In this document: positions 44,821 through 52,880 of the stretch, piece after piece
Position numbering within the stretch: position 1 is the first letter of the stretch
How the letters are laid out: each line of letters starts with the position of its first letter
Source: PHBD01 sp964578535
GTDB taxonomy: Bacteria > Desulfobacterota > Syntrophia > Syntrophales > PHBD01
DNA length: 64,000 nt
Direction: 5' to 3'
Assembly (NCBI GenBank): GCA_964578535.1
Contig: CAZODI010000011.1
Coordinates: forward strand, 1 to 64,000
Position numbers and translations under genes: made by a program
The notes under the pieces: generated by a model
The model's database searches: none
The model's input: the letters and a program-made list of their open reading frames with translations, nothing else
What the model was told of the DNA's origin: nothing

Positions 44821-46011
44821 ATGGCGATTGAGAGGAGGAAGACCAAGGAAAAGGGTGTTTACGAGCTCATTTCTGAGACCAAGATGCACAAGGGAAAGCC
44901 CGACGTCTGCTTCTACATCGCCTTCCGCCTCGAAGGGAAGCTGACATGGGAGAAAGTGGGCTGGCTGTCCGAAGGGTACAGCGTCAAGCTGGCGGCAGAC
45001 GTCCGGTCCGAACGCCTTCGGGCGATCCGCCACGGGGAAGAACTGCCGCAACAGAAAAGGCGGGGCATCACCTTCAAGAAGTTGGCTGAGAAGTACCTAA
45101 AGTGGTCCGCCGATAACAAGAATCGGCGGGGGATCGAAGACCAAAGCCGGTACGAGCATCATCTAAAGGACCGCTTCGATGACAAGCGCCTCAATGAGAT
45201 CACACCATTTGATTTGGAGCGGATGAAGTCCGACATGGCGAAAAGTGGGGCGGCTCCGAAGTCAATAGCCCATTGCCTGGGGCTCCTCCGGGCCATGTAT
45301 AACAAGGCCGCCGACTGGAACCTTTACCAGGGGCCGAATCCGGTGAAGAAAGTGAAGATGCCCGTGGTCCAGAACGCCCGCGACCGTTTCTTGTCGATGG
45401 AGGAGGCGGATATCCTCCTCGCGGAGTTGAGGCGGAACCCGCGATTCAAGAAAGAGAGGAAGGACCTGGAGGATCCGAAACTGCACGACATAGCGCTGTT
45501 GAGCCTCTACACAGGAGCGCGCGCCTCCGAGATTTTCAATCTCCGAGGACAAGACATCGATTTCCAGAACGGACTGATAGCCCTACGCGACACAAAGAAC
45601 ACGGAAACCAGGTATGCACCCATGACCGGGGCTGTCCGGGAAATGCTCCAGCGCCGGATGCCAGCGAACCCGGCCGGCTATGTGTTCACGGATGCTGACG
45701 GACAGAAAATCAAGGAGGTATCGAACGCCTTTGAACGTGTCGTTGACCGGATCGGATTTAACGACAGGGTGGATGATCCCCGGCAACGGGTGGTTTTCCA
45801 TAGCCTCCGGCACACCTTCGCAAGCTGGCTGGCGATCCAGGGAACACCACTATACACAATCGCCCGGCTGATGGGGCACAAGAGCATTGCGATGAGTGAG
45901 CGCTACAGCCACTTGAGTCCCGACCATAAACGGGAAGCCGTGAAGGGCCTGGAGGCGGCGGTCAACGGGCGGACGAAGGTCGTCAGGATCAAGCAAGGGA
46001 AACGGAGATAG
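44821..46011 (+). CDS. int: tyrosine recombinase (element integrase)
   Basis: Catalyses integration and excision of the element at tRNA-fMet. The 396-residue protein has an N-terminal arm-binding domain (1-80), a core-binding SAM-like domain (85-185) and the catalytic domain with R234 (TGARASE), K259 (DTKN), H327 and R330 (HSLRH), H353 (GHKS) and Tyr362 (SERYSHL). All six catalytic residues are present, so it should be active. An AAAGGAG precedes the ATG. It is adjacent to the left repeat end, which is normal for tRNA-integrating elements, although the intact tRNA is at the other end. Confidence 0.97.
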   Translation: MAIERRKTKEKGVYELISETKMHKGKPDVCFYIAFRLEGKLTWEKVGWLSEGYSVKLAADVRSERLRAIRHGEELPQQKRRGITFKKLAEKYLKWSADNKNRRGIEDQSRYEHHLKDRFDDKRLNEITPFDLERMKSDMAKSGAAPKSIAHCLGLLRAMYNKAADWNLYQGPNPVKKVKMPVVQNARDRFLSMEEADILLAELRRNPRFKKERKDLEDPKLHDIALLSLYTGARASEIFNLRGQDIDFQNGLIALRDTKNTETRYAPMTGAVREMLQRRMPANPAGYVFTDADGQKIKEVSNAFERVVDRIGFNDRVDDPRQRVVFHSLRHTFASWLAIQGTPLYTIARLMGHKSIAMSERYSHLSPDHKREAVKGLEAAVNGRTKVVRIKQGKRR

Positions 46012-46015
46012 GGCC

Positions 46016-46936
46016 ATGGCGAAAAAATCCAAACCCTCTGCGGAACAGACTGTTCGACTGAGTAAAGCGAAGTGGGAATTTCTCAAGCGAAACCGCGAGC
46101 TCTGGGAAGCTGAAAATGGTGACGACCGGATGCGCCGATTCCGCGAATTTTATGCCGACGCGCTTAAAAGTGTCGAAAGCGTTAAACGCTACCGCCAGGA
46201 AAGGGGGCTTCCCGCCAAGAAACGCACTCATCTCGATGTACGACTGCGCCCTTTCCCGACGGACCCCGACGAATGTATGTCCCTGGTGGCGCAGCGGGCG
46301 GCAGCGAAGGGCATCTATGATCCTTTTATTGAATCGAGGAAATCCAAGGGACCCTTCACGCCCGAGGAAGACCAGCAATGGCTCGACCGCCTGAAGCGCC
46401 AGGGTAGTTATATCCTCAACCGATTGACCTCCGGTCAGCCTTCAAAAACCTTATTGTTAGGCGTGGACCTGAGCCGCTCGAAGGAGGCGATCTTAGCCGA
46501 GGTGGAAATGCTGGTCGATCACTATCGAGAAGTTTATCAAGAGGTGAATGGAGCGGAGCGCCTTAGATGGCTCCCCATTGCGGAGGAACTGCTTGAGGTG
46601 TGGGATTTGTACGAGCAGGCGGGGAAAAGCCCGGCCCGCGTGACCTTCAGGACGGTATCGAAGAAAGTGAACCGCCCGCTCTCGACTGTAAAAAGCCAAT
46701 GGCGGCTGGCGTACGAGCTCATCCATGGTGAACCGTACGACCCCGATGCCAAGTATGCGAATGAACGCACCCGGGCGGCAGCGGACCACCTATGCGCCCG
46801 ATGTCCCCATGGTGCAAAGTGCTATCGGGGTGGTGGGTGGTATCCATGCAGCGACTACCTGGCCGTCGCCGGAAAGGACAGGGAACCCCGCACCGTGGAA
46901 TTTTCAGAGAACATCGATTACACCGATCCCGACTAA
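46016..46936 (+). CDS. hypothetical element protein with Cys-rich C-terminus
   Basis: A 306-residue soluble protein starting 4 bp after the integrase stop. The N-terminus is basic and helical. A segment near residues 210-236 (VTFRTVSKKVNRPLSTVKSQWRLAYEL) looks like a helix-turn-helix. The C-terminus has CARCPHGAKCYRGGGWYPC, five cysteines that could form a zinc or FeS site. I do not recognise the family. Its position after the integrase and before the first terminator suggests control of recombination or copy number, which is inference. Confidence 0.65.
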   Translation: MAKKSKPSAEQTVRLSKAKWEFLKRNRELWEAENGDDRMRRFREFYADALKSVESVKRYRQERGLPAKKRTHLDVRLRPFPTDPDECMSLVAQRAAAKGIYDPFIESRKSKGPFTPEEDQQWLDRLKRQGSYILNRLTSGQPSKTLLLGVDLSRSKEAILAEVEMLVDHYREVYQEVNGAERLRWLPIAEELLEVWDLYEQAGKSPARVTFRTVSKKVNRPLSTVKSQWRLAYELIHGEPYDPDAKYANERTRAAADHLCARCPHGAKCYRGGGWYPCSDYLAVAGKDREPRTVEFSENIDYTDPD

Positions 46937-46959
46937 CCCCCCCGCCTTGTGACCATGCC

Positions 46960-46987
46960 AAGCCTCGGAATTTTTCCGGGGCTTTTT
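46960..46987 (+). terminator. terminator after the integrase operon
   Basis: AAGCCTCGG-AATTTTT-CCGGGGCTT (one T-G pair in a 9-bp stem) then TTT, about 25 bp after the stop of the Cys-rich protein. Confidence 0.75.
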
Positions 46988-47064
46988 CATTTCTGCGAAA
47001 TAAGCACCCCCCCTTACGTCGGCTTTTTCCATGGATGAGAATCCATTTCAGGGAGGGATGCAAG

Positions 47065-47361
47065 ATGACGCAAAACGAATCCCCGTATCATCCGTTGGAG
47101 AAGGAAACCAGGACCCCGACTGAAGCCGCGTACCAATTCGGACTATCTGTGTACCAGCAGTTGCAGAAGGAAACCAGGACCCCAATCGAAGTCGCATTTC
47201 AATATGGAATAACCGTGGGAACCCTGGCCAACTGGCGATCCCAAAAGATTGGACCTCGTTATTACAAACTAGGAGCCAGGCGGATCATTTATTTCCAGAA
47301 AGACCTTGACGCTTGGGCAAAGTCGGCACCGGTCAACACGCGGGACAGCGTGGAGGCCTAG
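47065..47361 (+). CDS. excisionase/AlpA-like HTH protein with internal duplication
   Basis: A 98-residue DNA-binding protein. The C-terminal half is a winged-helix HTH of the AlpA/excisionase type (TLANWRSQKIGPRYYKLGARR and a YFQKDLDAWA end). Residues 13-29 and 35-51 are a duplicated stretch (KETRTPTEAAYQFGLSV and KETRTPIEVAFQYGITV), period 22 residues. The second copy leads into the intact HTH; the first leads nowhere. It starts the second operon of the element, with GGGAGGG upstream. Directional control of excision, or activation of the following replication genes, is likely. Confidence 0.78.
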   Translation: MTQNESPYHPLEKETRTPTEAAYQFGLSVYQQLQKETRTPIEVAFQYGITVGTLANWRSQKIGPRYYKLGARRIIYFQKDLDAWAKSAPVNTRDSVEA

Positions 47362-47364
47362 ACC

Positions 47365-47619
47365 ATGGCCGGCAACTTAAAGGCCGTCGTCACCGGGGGC
47401 GGGGTGTTCCGGCCCAGCCGCCGATTCCGCCGGCACTATGACCGGATTTTCCGCCGCGATCCCCTGGCCGCGAACGTGCTCCTGCTTCTCGCTGAGCTGG
47501 CCGACGACCAGGGGCAGGTTCATTTCGACGGCCCGCCGGAGGTTGAGCTTGCCGTGCTCATGGCGGCGCGGTTCGAGGACCCCCGTGCTTATCAGCTATC
47601 AGGGGGGCCGAAACGATGA
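47365..47619 (+). CDS. small hypothetical element protein
   Basis: An 84-residue protein with a basic N-terminal third (SRRFRRHYDRIFRRDP) and a short hydrophobic helix (ANVLLLLAELAD). It starts 3 bp after the HTH gene and overlaps the replication gene by 4 bp (ATGA), so it belongs to that operon. Small proteins of this look, next to replication genes, are frequent in phages and integrative elements of proteobacteria. No function can be given. Confidence 0.6.
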   Translation: MAGNLKAVVTGGGVFRPSRRFRRHYDRIFRRDPLAANVLLLLAELADDQGQVHFDGPPEVELAVLMAARFEDPRAYQLSGGPKR

Positions 47620-48299
47620 ACCGGGGTTACATCCGCCTATACCGCAAGTCCCTTGATGCAGATTGGATCAAGAACCACAAGCTCTGGGCCTTCTGGTCGT
47701 GGTGCCTTTTGAAGGCAACCCACAAGGAATTTGACGCCATCGTCGGGTTGCAAGTCGTCCACCTGATGCCCGGTCAGTTTATCTTCGGACTGAAGAAGGC
47801 AGCGGAGGAAACAGGGCTGACCATCCGGGAAATCAGGACTGTCCTGGACTTCCTGAAGAAAGCCCAAAATGTGACAATCAAAACGACAAACAAATTTTCG
47901 GTTATAACCGTTATAAATTGGGATATTTACCAAGGCGACAGCCGAGAAAACGACAAGCAAAACGACAAACCACGGGCAAACAAAGGGCAACATACAAACA
48001 CAGAAGAACATGAAAAGAATATATTTCGTCAAAATGCCCTTACCGTCGTTTCCTACCTGAACGAAAAAACCGGGAAGCATTTCCGGGATACTTCCCATAT
48101 CGAAGCCCGCTTGAAAGACGGCGGCACGGTTGACGATTGCCGGCGGATCATCGACGCGAAGTTGAAGGATCCCCATTTCATCGCAAACCCGAAATACCTC
48201 AACCCTCAAACCCTCTTCCGTCCTGCCCATTGGGATAAATACCTGAACGAGGCAATGGAGCCGACGAAAGACAACGGCGGCTGGGGAAAGGTGTTCTGA
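47616..48299 (+). CDS. phage-type replication protein, DnaD-like with Phg_2220_C domain
   Basis: A 227-residue protein. The N-terminal half is a winged helix (residues about 5-110: RGYIRLYRKSLDADW and a TIREIRTVLDFLKKA helix), a polar linker rich in Asn and Lys (115-145), then the conserved C-terminal domain of phage replication proteins: VVSYLNEKTGKHFRD, IEARLKDGGTVDDCRRII and YLNPQTLFRPAHWDKYLNE. This family recruits the helicase to the replication origin. Its partner helicase gene is two genes downstream, so the element carries its own initiation module. Confidence 0.87.
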   Translation: MNRGYIRLYRKSLDADWIKNHKLWAFWSWCLLKATHKEFDAIVGLQVVHLMPGQFIFGLKKAAEETGLTIREIRTVLDFLKKAQNVTIKTTNKFSVITVINWDIYQGDSRENDKQNDKPRANKGQHTNTEEHEKNIFRQNALTVVSYLNEKTGKHFRDTSHIEARLKDGGTVDDCRRIIDAKLKDPHFIANPKYLNPQTLFRPAHWDKYLNEAMEPTKDNGGWGKVF

Positions 48300-48637
48300 T
48301 GGATAAGCCCTTCGATCTCGGCGAAGCCCTGTTGAAGTGGAACCGGGAAAACAATCTCGGGGCTGCCGATTATGACCGTATGACGGCGGCACAGATAGCC
48401 GCCATGTACCAGGAGCCGAGGGAGATTGACCAGGCGGCAGAGATCCGGGCGGCCCTGATAGCTGATAACCTGGAAGGGCTCCGGTTCTGGAGCGAGGACA
48501 TAGGAGCACTTGTCGCTGTCCGGGAGGCATTCCCCGGGAACAGTAGGATCCGTGACCTTGCCGGGCATTTGATCCGGCTGGAAGAGCGGGAGATGGACGA
48601 CCTTACGGAGGAGATCGAACAATGGCGAAAACCATGA
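48299..48637 (+). CDS. small acidic hypothetical protein between rep and helicase
   Basis: A 112-residue acidic protein, start overlapping the previous stop (TGATG). Helical throughout (AEIRAALIADNLEGLRFW; REMDDLTEEIEQW). It overlaps the helicase gene by 16 bp. In phage primosome operons such a slot often holds a helicase loader or an inhibitor, but this protein shows no P-loop, so an adaptor role is only a guess. Confidence 0.6.
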   Translation: MDKPFDLGEALLKWNRENNLGAADYDRMTAAQIAAMYQEPREIDQAAEIRAALIADNLEGLRFWSEDIGALVAVREAFPGNSRIRDLAGHLIRLEEREMDDLTEEIEQWRKP

Positions 48638-49425
48638 AGGACCTGTCCAAGTATGACGGCCCGGACCGCATGGTCACTTCCCGGGAACTGTACGTGAGGC
48701 TGCAGGAGAACGACCAGGACGCCTTCAAGGTCATGTCCGGGATCCCGGGCGTTGATGACGCCACCGATGGGTTCCAAGCCGGCGAGGTTATCACCACCAG
48801 CGGCCCGACGAAGAACGGCAAGACCCTGTTTGCACAGTCTCTTACCGTCAACTTTGCGAAGAGCCTGAATTTCCCCCAATGGTTCACCTTCGAGGTTCCG
48901 GCAAGACAGTTTTTGTCTCAATTCCGGCCCGGGCAGCTACCGCTCATGTATATGCCAACGAAACTGCGGGCTCATGCGATGGACTGGCTTGAAGAGCGGA
49001 TCCACGAGGGCTTCCAGAAATTTCATTCTCGGATCGTGTTCCTTGATCACTTGCACTACCTGGTGGACCTGGCCCGGATGCGGAATCCCTCCCTTGAGAT
49101 CGGACAAGTGATCCGCCGGCTGAAAACCCTGGCTGTGGACGGCGGCTTCATCATCTTCCTGCTTTGTCACACGACGAAGGGAAAGCCCGAAAACCTGTCA
49201 TACGAGGCGATCCGAGACAGCAGCTTCGTTTCCCAGGAATCGGATTCTGTCTTCATGATCCGCCGAACCCCGGACAAGGGGGAGAATACGGCAGAACTTC
49301 GCGTGGAGTTTCACCGGAGAACGGGCGTCATGGAACGGCTTATCCCATTGGTGAAAGTCGGTGGTTTGCTTCAGGAGCGGACAGAGCGTGACACCCCCAA
49401 GCGGCACCGGGCGGACCTGGACTGA
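48622..49425 (+). CDS. DnaB-like replicative helicase (C-terminal domain type)
   Basis: A 267-residue RecA-fold ATPase. Walker A is SGPTKNGKT (about 60-68); a Walker B-like strand is RIVFLDHLHYL; and the GGFIIFLLCHTTK strand matches the DnaB H3-type motif. It lacks the N-terminal primase-interacting domain of full DnaB (about 450-500 residues) and so resembles short phage helicases or RepA-like ring ATPases. It follows the DnaD-like gene in the same operon. Hexamer formation and helicase activity are expected but not shown. Confidence 0.8.
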   Translation: MAKTMKDLSKYDGPDRMVTSRELYVRLQENDQDAFKVMSGIPGVDDATDGFQAGEVITTSGPTKNGKTLFAQSLTVNFAKSLNFPQWFTFEVPARQFLSQFRPGQLPLMYMPTKLRAHAMDWLEERIHEGFQKFHSRIVFLDHLHYLVDLARMRNPSLEIGQVIRRLKTLAVDGGFIIFLLCHTTKGKPENLSYEAIRDSSFVSQESDSVFMIRRTPDKGENTAELRVEFHRRTGVMERLIPLVKVGGLLQERTERDTPKRHRADLD

Positions 49426-49574
49426 TGAAACCTGACACCCTGGCCAACATCCTGAAGCAGCGAGTCAAGAAGGCCCTGGCCCGATTCGAGTTGAAACGCG
49501 AAGGGCGACGGAGGCCGTCCGGGAGAGCGAAGGCAGCGGATCGAGGAGGACGGGACGATGAAAGAAATCGCTGA
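49425..49574 (+). CDS. short basic protein, 49 residues
   Basis: ATG overlaps the helicase stop (TGATG). 49 residues, strongly basic (FELKREGRRRPSGRAK), with a helical N-terminus. A small nucleic-acid-binding or regulatory protein is possible. There is no SD site beyond coupling. Confidence 0.4.
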   Translation: MKPDTLANILKQRVKKALARFELKREGRRRPSGRAKAADRGGRDDERNR

Positions 49575-49644
49575 GGCTGTGCTTGTGGCGCTTTTCGGGC
49601 TGACGTTGGGCTTCTACATCTGGACGATGATTTCTTGTGGTTGA
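49558..49644 (+). CDS. 28-residue single-pass membrane protein
   Basis: ATG at 49558 with a very strong GAGGAGG about 9 bp upstream. The peptide MKEIAEAVLVALFGLTLGFY continues to WTMISCG, a single transmembrane helix with a short charged head. It overlaps the preceding basic ORF in another frame. Small membrane peptides of this size occur in phages as holins or in toxin pairs; neither can be shown here. Confidence 0.45.
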   Translation: MKEIAEAVLVALFGLTLGFYIWTMISCG

Positions 49645-49742
49645 GATTGATTGCCGTTGTCCTCCGTGAGGGGGCCGGGTGCTGGCCTGGCCCGGTCCCT
49701 GAGGAGGAGGCGGAAATAAAATAGAAACGAATGGAGGAGCAC

Positions 49743-50156
49743 ATGGAAAACCAAGTTGTGAGAGCAGTTGCGGCAGAGGGAGCCGGTTATCTTTACAGCG
49801 GCCCGGCAATCGAGGAGCGGCTAAAAGGCATGGGGCGGTCCGAAATGATCGAGGCCGGGGGCGCATGGAGCGCAACACCCCCGGCGAGAATCCCCGATGC
49901 CGCCGATGACACCCGCGAGGACGCCCTGGGGACCCTGGAGACGCCGGAAGGGTCACGGGCCATTGATCTGAACATCCTGGGCGTCATGATTGCGAATGGC
50001 TCCACCATCGACACCCTGACGGCGCGGTTCGTGACCTTGGGAGATACACCGGTCAAGGCGAAGTCGAAAGCGATCCGCGAATTTCCCGAGGCCCGCCGGA
50101 TCTTCAACCTTGTCTTTCAGCGCGAGCAGGCGGCGAGGCAGGGGGTGCGATCATGA
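49743..50156 (+). CDS. hypothetical element protein
   Basis: A 137-residue protein; the ATG at 49743 has GGAGGAG upstream (an ATG four codons earlier lacks a good SD). Mixed helical and polar, with an IDTLTARFVTLGDTPVKAKSKAI segment and a basic C-terminus. Unrecognised. It overlaps the next gene by 4 bp (ATGA). Confidence 0.6.
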   Translation: MENQVVRAVAAEGAGYLYSGPAIEERLKGMGRSEMIEAGGAWSATPPARIPDAADDTREDALGTLETPEGSRAIDLNILGVMIANGSTIDTLTARFVTLGDTPVKAKSKAIREFPEARRIFNLVFQREQAARQGVRS

Positions 50157-50704
50157 AGATGTTGACGAAAGGCGAGATGGCGGCGGCGATCCTCAAGGCG
50201 GTTCCCGAGCTTTCCGTCAAGCAGAAGGACCTGAAAGCTGCGGAGGATGAAGTCAAGACGCTCCGGGAGCGGATCGAGGGCTACACCGCACAGGCCGGAG
50301 AGTTTCAGGCGGAGGCCGAAAGAATCAAAGCCGAGTTGGTGAAGACCATTGCAGTCGGACAGGACTCCGGGCCGGTCCAGCGGAAGGCCCGGAAGATCCG
50401 CGAGGACCTGGCCGACATGGAGGTGCTGCGGGAAGCGACGGAAAGCGTTTTGGGGGATAAGGAAGCTACCCTGGAGGAGGCCCGGCAGGAGTTGGGGTCT
50501 CTGTTTGCCCATGCGGTCATCACAGCGAAGGCAGAAGTCGAGGCCGCCCTACAGAAACGATGCGCCGAGATTGAGGCGGATTTGAAGGCTTGGGGGGAAG
50601 CTGTTTGGGATGTTTCGCGGGAAGTCGGTTGTAATCCGCCCCCGGGCAGACACGCCTTGAGCATCGGTGGACACGCTGACTTGCATCATGCCCTGGGATT
50701 ATAG
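50153..50704 (+). CDS. coiled-coil element protein
   Basis: A 183-residue protein, largely coiled coil: residues 22-120 have long runs of Glu, Ala, Lys and Arg in heptads (AAEDEVKTLRERIEGY; EAEATLEEARQELG-like). The C-terminal 30 residues are Gly/His-rich (GRHALSIGGHADLHHALGL). It is ATGA-coupled to the gene before. Such proteins in mobile elements may be scaffolds or recombination-associated; no motif decides. Confidence 0.6.
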   Translation: MKMLTKGEMAAAILKAVPELSVKQKDLKAAEDEVKTLRERIEGYTAQAGEFQAEAERIKAELVKTIAVGQDSGPVQRKARKIREDLADMEVLREATESVLGDKEATLEEARQELGSLFAHAVITAKAEVEAALQKRCAEIEADLKAWGEAVWDVSREVGCNPPPGRHALSIGGHADLHHALGL

Positions 50705-50922
50705 ACTTATGCGGTCGCCTCGTCCATGGGCGACCGGCCCCCGCTGGCACCGCAGCGGCGGCAGCCCGGCAGGTTCGCAGGGCGCGGGCCTGTCCGGGTT
50801 TCTTACCCCATGGCTTCGGGGTAGGTTCTTCCTGAGGGGGTGAATCGGTACGGTACGCAGAAGCGCGATATTCGCTTAGATAGCGGTCGATTTTGAACCA
50901 TTTTGATTTGATGGGAGGGAGC

Positions 50923-51378
50923 ATGGAATTGACGGTCACGAAGGACAGGGGGTGTGTTCCGGTTAGCGCGATGACCTACACGGAAGCGAGGACCAATGTG
51001 GATGCGATCCATGCCAACCTGAACAACACAAGGGAACTTATTTATGAGCTGTATGTCCGCAAGGGCTGGGATGCTCTCGGTTACGAAAGCTGGCGGGAAT
51101 GCGTGGTGAAGGAATTCGGGAACAGTCAGGCATATCTCTACCGGCAACTGGAAGCCGCACAGACAGAAAAAGTGATTTCGCCAATTGGCGAAAAGCAAAT
51201 CCCGGAATCACAACTTCGCCCCCTCACCCGCCTTGAGCCGGAGAAACAGAAAGAAGCCTGGACCCGCGCCGTCGAGACCGCCCCGGACGAAGGAAGACAC
51301 GCCCCCGAGGTGGATCGTTCAACCTGGGGCAACCTGGGGCGTCCCGGAGGGCGTTTAGAACGTTCGTTCTGGTCCTAG
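50923..51378 (+). CDS. ParB/phage-type HTH-like element protein, possibly truncated
   Basis: A 151-residue protein with a strong SD (GGGAGGGAG) before the ATG at 50923. Residues 40-100 look like the HTH-containing core of phage and plasmid ParB-like or SpoU-like regulators (GWDALGYESWRECVVKEFGNSQAYLYRQLEAA, cut here in two phrases). The C-terminus turns abruptly into STWGNLGRPGGRLERSFWS, which has no family look, so a frameshift or truncation of a longer protein is possible. The following 400 bp contain no clear continuation. Confidence 0.5.
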   Translation: MELTVTKDRGCVPVSAMTYTEARTNVDAIHANLNNTRELIYELYVRKGWDALGYESWRECVVKEFGNSQAYLYRQLEAAQTEKVISPIGEKQIPESQLRPLTRLEPEKQKEAWTRAVETAPDEGRHAPEVDRSTWGNLGRPGGRLERSFWS

Positions 51379-51779
51379 CGTTGGTTGTTCCCCGATCCTC
51401 CGGAGCGCTACACTCAAAATGCAAGTGATTTGGTCGAACCTACCCGGACCCCAGTCCAGTCCTGCGATTCAGACCGTCAGTCCGAGTCTTGCAAGTGTCG
51501 GCCTTGCAAGGAGGGCTGAGCAAGCATTCTCCCGGGCAGGTTCAACGATCTACCCCGGACATGGATGTTGACCTGTCCAGGCAGGTGAAAAGGTCCTGGT
51601 GGTCATCCGGGAACACATGGCGACGACGGACAGAGGCGGGAGCGATCTCGCCTTTCTTTCCATGGGCTGGTCGGAATGGTGATATCCATGTAGATTCGGG
51701 GGACAAAAAGATCAAGGCGAAGAAGGTCGGTAAATGAGGAGGGTTTGAGATGAACAATAGAAATATGAAATATGAAAAT
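51379..51779. other. 400-bp region without a clear gene
   Basis: Lies between the last plus-strand gene and the divergent protease cassette. An 82-codon frame (51489-51737) has no SD site and odd composition. It may be a decayed gene. No RNA or repeat is evident. Confidence 0.5.
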
Positions 51780-52301
51780 CTAAAACGCTAATGAGAAGTG
51801 TCCTCTGTTGCCATTATAGATCAATATGCAATGAGACAATACATCACGGCCGATAAGAGCCTGAAAACCCTGTGGAGCAAGATCACCACAACTGAGCGCT
51901 GGGAGAGTCCCCAGAAATAGCGGGACTTGGGAGTTACCGGCGGGTGGAACAAGTAAACTTATATCATACTGGTCTGCCTGTACTGGCGTATTACCTGTCG
52001 ATGGAGTTGATACCAGAGTACTTCCTGTGGGCGTGAGACCAAGTGTAGTCAATATAGTCGGATCAAGACAGGTTGCGCTTGCCCCGGTATCTACGAGCGC
52101 GGCAACTCGAACAAGGTTTGGCACGGATACATTGTTTGCCTTCAATGCAGATTCCCGCGCCTCACTGACCCCAACGAAAGCAATGAGTAGTGGGCCTTGC
52201 TGCGTAATAGATAGAGTAAAATGAGGCACGGGATTCCGAATCCTAAGAGGCGCAAGCACTACAGGGCGCAACGGATCGTGAAATGAACTGGATCTTTTCA
52301 A
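51780..52301 (-). CDS. retropepsin-like aspartic protease
   Basis: A 173-residue single-domain aspartyl protease of the retropepsin fold, the size at which such proteins must dimerize. The catalytic loop is ALVDTGAS with Asp71, and the C-terminal flap-side motif is ALIGRDVL, typical of bacterial retropepsin-like proteins. No signal peptide, so cytoplasmic. The start may be the TTG at 52301, overlapping the previous gene by 59 bp, or a GTG at 52259. It sits with a small partner at the right end of the element, transcribed against the other element genes. A cargo or defence role is possible but unproven. Confidence 0.8.
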   Translation of the reverse strand: MKRSSSFHDPLRPVVLAPLRIRNPVPHFTLSITQQGPLLIAFVGVSEARESALKANNVSVPNLVRVAALVDTGASATCLDPTILTTLGLTPTGSTLVSTPSTGNTPVQADQYDISLLVPPAGNSQVPLFLGTLPALSCGDLAPQGFQALIGRDVLSHCILIYNGNRGHFSLAF

Positions 52302-52494
52302 TACTCATGATTTGCTTCACAAGAAACGGTTCCAAACCACAAATTTTATAACCCTCCTTGAGCGCATCTTCATAGCTGGCAAAGGTGTCAATAACCTCAT
52401 CACCGCGAATGAGGACGAATTTCCCTTCGTCTTTCCTCAACTCCGGCAACTTCATCTTGTAAGTCGCAAGTTCTTTTTCGAGCGCCATGGTCAT
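52243..52494 (-). CDS. small partner protein of the protease
   Basis: An 83-residue protein with a compact alpha/beta pattern: a helical start, then GKFVLIRGDEVIDTF, a helix SYEDALKEGYKICG and PFLVKQI. It is upstream of the protease gene and its end overlaps the protease start. Pairs of a small protein like this and a retropepsin-like protease occur in many bacteria; the pairing suggests a substrate, adaptor or inhibitor. A GGGGAGATG site precedes the ATG. Unknown function. Confidence 0.7.
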   Translation of the reverse strand: MTMALEKELATYKMKLPELRKDEGKFVLIRGDEVIDTFASYEDALKEGYKICGLEPFLVKQIMSIEKIQFISRSVAPCSACAS

Positions 52495-52718
52495 CTCCCC
52501 CTTTCATTCTGCATCTCGTTTACGGGTGGCTTCGAGATCCATGGTTTATCACAGATTATGCTGACGTTCCGACACGCATTGCGGGCTTTCAAACCAGTCA
52601 TTTCTAGGTTTGCAATATCTATACCGGAAACGATTTGGCGATTACCTTGCTGACTGATCGTTAAAAGAAAATAACGATATCCGAAAGTTACACCGTCCTT
52701 CGATATTAAAATACACAA
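52491..52718 (-). CDS. possible small gene upstream of the protease cassette
   Basis: A 75-residue frame whose stop overlaps the next ATG (ATGA), the arrangement of coupled genes. The start would be a TTG without a clear SD site. Sequence is AT-rich, with a Cys-containing middle. It could be a real third member of the cassette or chance; I lean only slightly to real. Confidence 0.3.
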   Translation of the reverse strand: MCILISKDGVTFGYRYFLLTISQQGNRQIVSGIDIANLEMTGLKARNACRNVSIICDKPWISKPPVNEMQNERGR

Positions 52719-52880
52719 TGACAGCTACAAAGTAAAGGGTTCTTTGACCATGTCAATGTGAATTTTTGCCGGACCCCTGTCAATTTTTTACCACAATTAA
52801 TTTTTCCTATACAGGTTTGTTTCACACACTTCTATTGCAATGTATATGTGAGAAGATTCCGCAATGAACAATTTACTCGC
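52719..52880. other. AT-rich right end of the element
   Basis: About 160 bp upstream of the protease cassette with no gene, richer in A and T than the rest of the element. It should hold the cassette promoter. Confidence 0.5.

Noticed and set aside
47101..47217. CRISPR-like repeat because of the 66-bp period
   Set aside because: Only two units, protein-level conservation and no spacer structure; it is a coding duplication.
51489..51737. 82-codon frame between ParB-like gene and protease
   Set aside because: Starts with a TTG without SD, has atypical composition and no recognisable family.
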